Shown here: positions 63,581-64,000 of the stretch, piece after piece
Layout: every line of letters starts with the position of its first letter
Position numbering within the stretch: the stretch's first letter is position 1
Assembly: GCA_029783825.1 (NCBI GenBank)
Contig: JAREIK010005962.1
Coordinates: 58,009 to 122,008, forward strand
Source of the DNA: Sapria himalayana
Taxonomy: Eukaryota > Streptophyta > Magnoliopsida > Malpighiales > Rafflesiaceae
Direction: 5' to 3'
Length of the DNA: 64,000 nucleotides
Position numbers and translations under genes: made by a program
The notes under the pieces: model-generated
The model's database searches: none
Told to the model about the DNA's origin: nothing
Seen by the model: only the letters and a program-made list of their open reading frames with translations

Positions 63581-64000
63581 ATGATAACTATTTATAAATA
63601 TTTGTATAACTATATAAAACTCTTCATAATTATATTTAACTATATTTGTAACCATGTAAAGTATTTTTTTAACTATATTAATAACTATATATCTATTTTT
63701 TTAACTATATAATATTTTATAACTATATGAGTAATTTTATATAACTATATTTTTAACAAAATATATCATATGTATACTAATATATAACTATAATAATTGT
63801 ATTTTACTATATTATAAAATATTATATATAACTATATCTTTAACTACATACATATTTATAACTATATGTGTATAATTATATATAAATATTTGTATAACTA
63901 TGTAATACTCTATATAATTAAATATAACTATATTTGTATCTATGTATACATATATGTATTCATATAATTAAATATATTTATTTATAACTTTGTATATATC
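63581..64000. repeat. Degenerate AACTATAT-rich repeat
   Basis: AACTATAT or a close variant recurs every 15-40 bp (TTAACTATAT, ATAACTATAT) to the end of the window. It is low-complexity tandem sequence, probably continuing beyond it. Confidence 0.7.

Overview
The window looks like gene-poor, heterochromatin-like nuclear DNA of a flowering plant. It is AT-rich, has no intact host gene that I can support, and is made of satellite DNA plus relics of most major plant transposon groups: Ty1/copia, Ty3/gypsy, hAT, a Mutator-like element, CACTA and MITEs. I cannot name the species from sequence alone.

Layout. 1-8.6 kb: decayed retrotransposon sequence (copia RNase H at 0.3-0.7 kb on the plus strand; a probable gypsy gag relic at 2.1-2.55 kb on the minus strand), a 942-bp Mutator-like element with long terminal inverted repeats and a GC-rich core (5265-6206), and a 351-bp hAT MITE (8283-8633). 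10.0-12.4 kb: a GC-rich minisatellite, a stop-ridden Ty3/gypsy pol relic (protease-RT linker, RT, RNase H) and a 430-bp purine-rich tract.

12.44-55.21 kb: the dominant feature, about 34 kb (net of insertions) of one degenerate tandem satellite with a 26-bp monomer, all essentially in one orientation. By length divided by period this is roughly 1,300 monomers. A 25-bp subfamily forms separate domains, and part of the array (about 41.5-45 kb) shows a higher-order repeat near 1.5 kb. The array is interrupted by a 3,695-bp hAT element with perfect 12-bp TIRs and an 8-bp target duplication (17076-20770), a MITE-like foldback element (about 30453-30943) and two unidentified unique blocks (about 36.58-39.26 and 50.57-52.19 kb). 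Polypurine-tract-like blocks at 39.1, 47.4 and 47.6 kb hint that the satellite may once have been part of an LTR retrotransposon.

55.2-56.8 kb: a chimera of an hAT MITE and the end of a CACTA transposon, with a duplication of about 519 bp. 58.0-58.2 kb: a 60-bp minisatellite. 58.4-62.2 kb: a second, unrelated AT-rich satellite with units of about 300-400 bp and a conserved GC-containing core. The rest is unannotatable AT-rich sequence.

No genes cooperate in a pathway here. The only protein-coding content is broken transposon genes. The observations most worth following are the satellite array and its possible retroelement origin, and a 34-bp palindrome in three hAT-family elements whose two arms have changed in a compensatory way.
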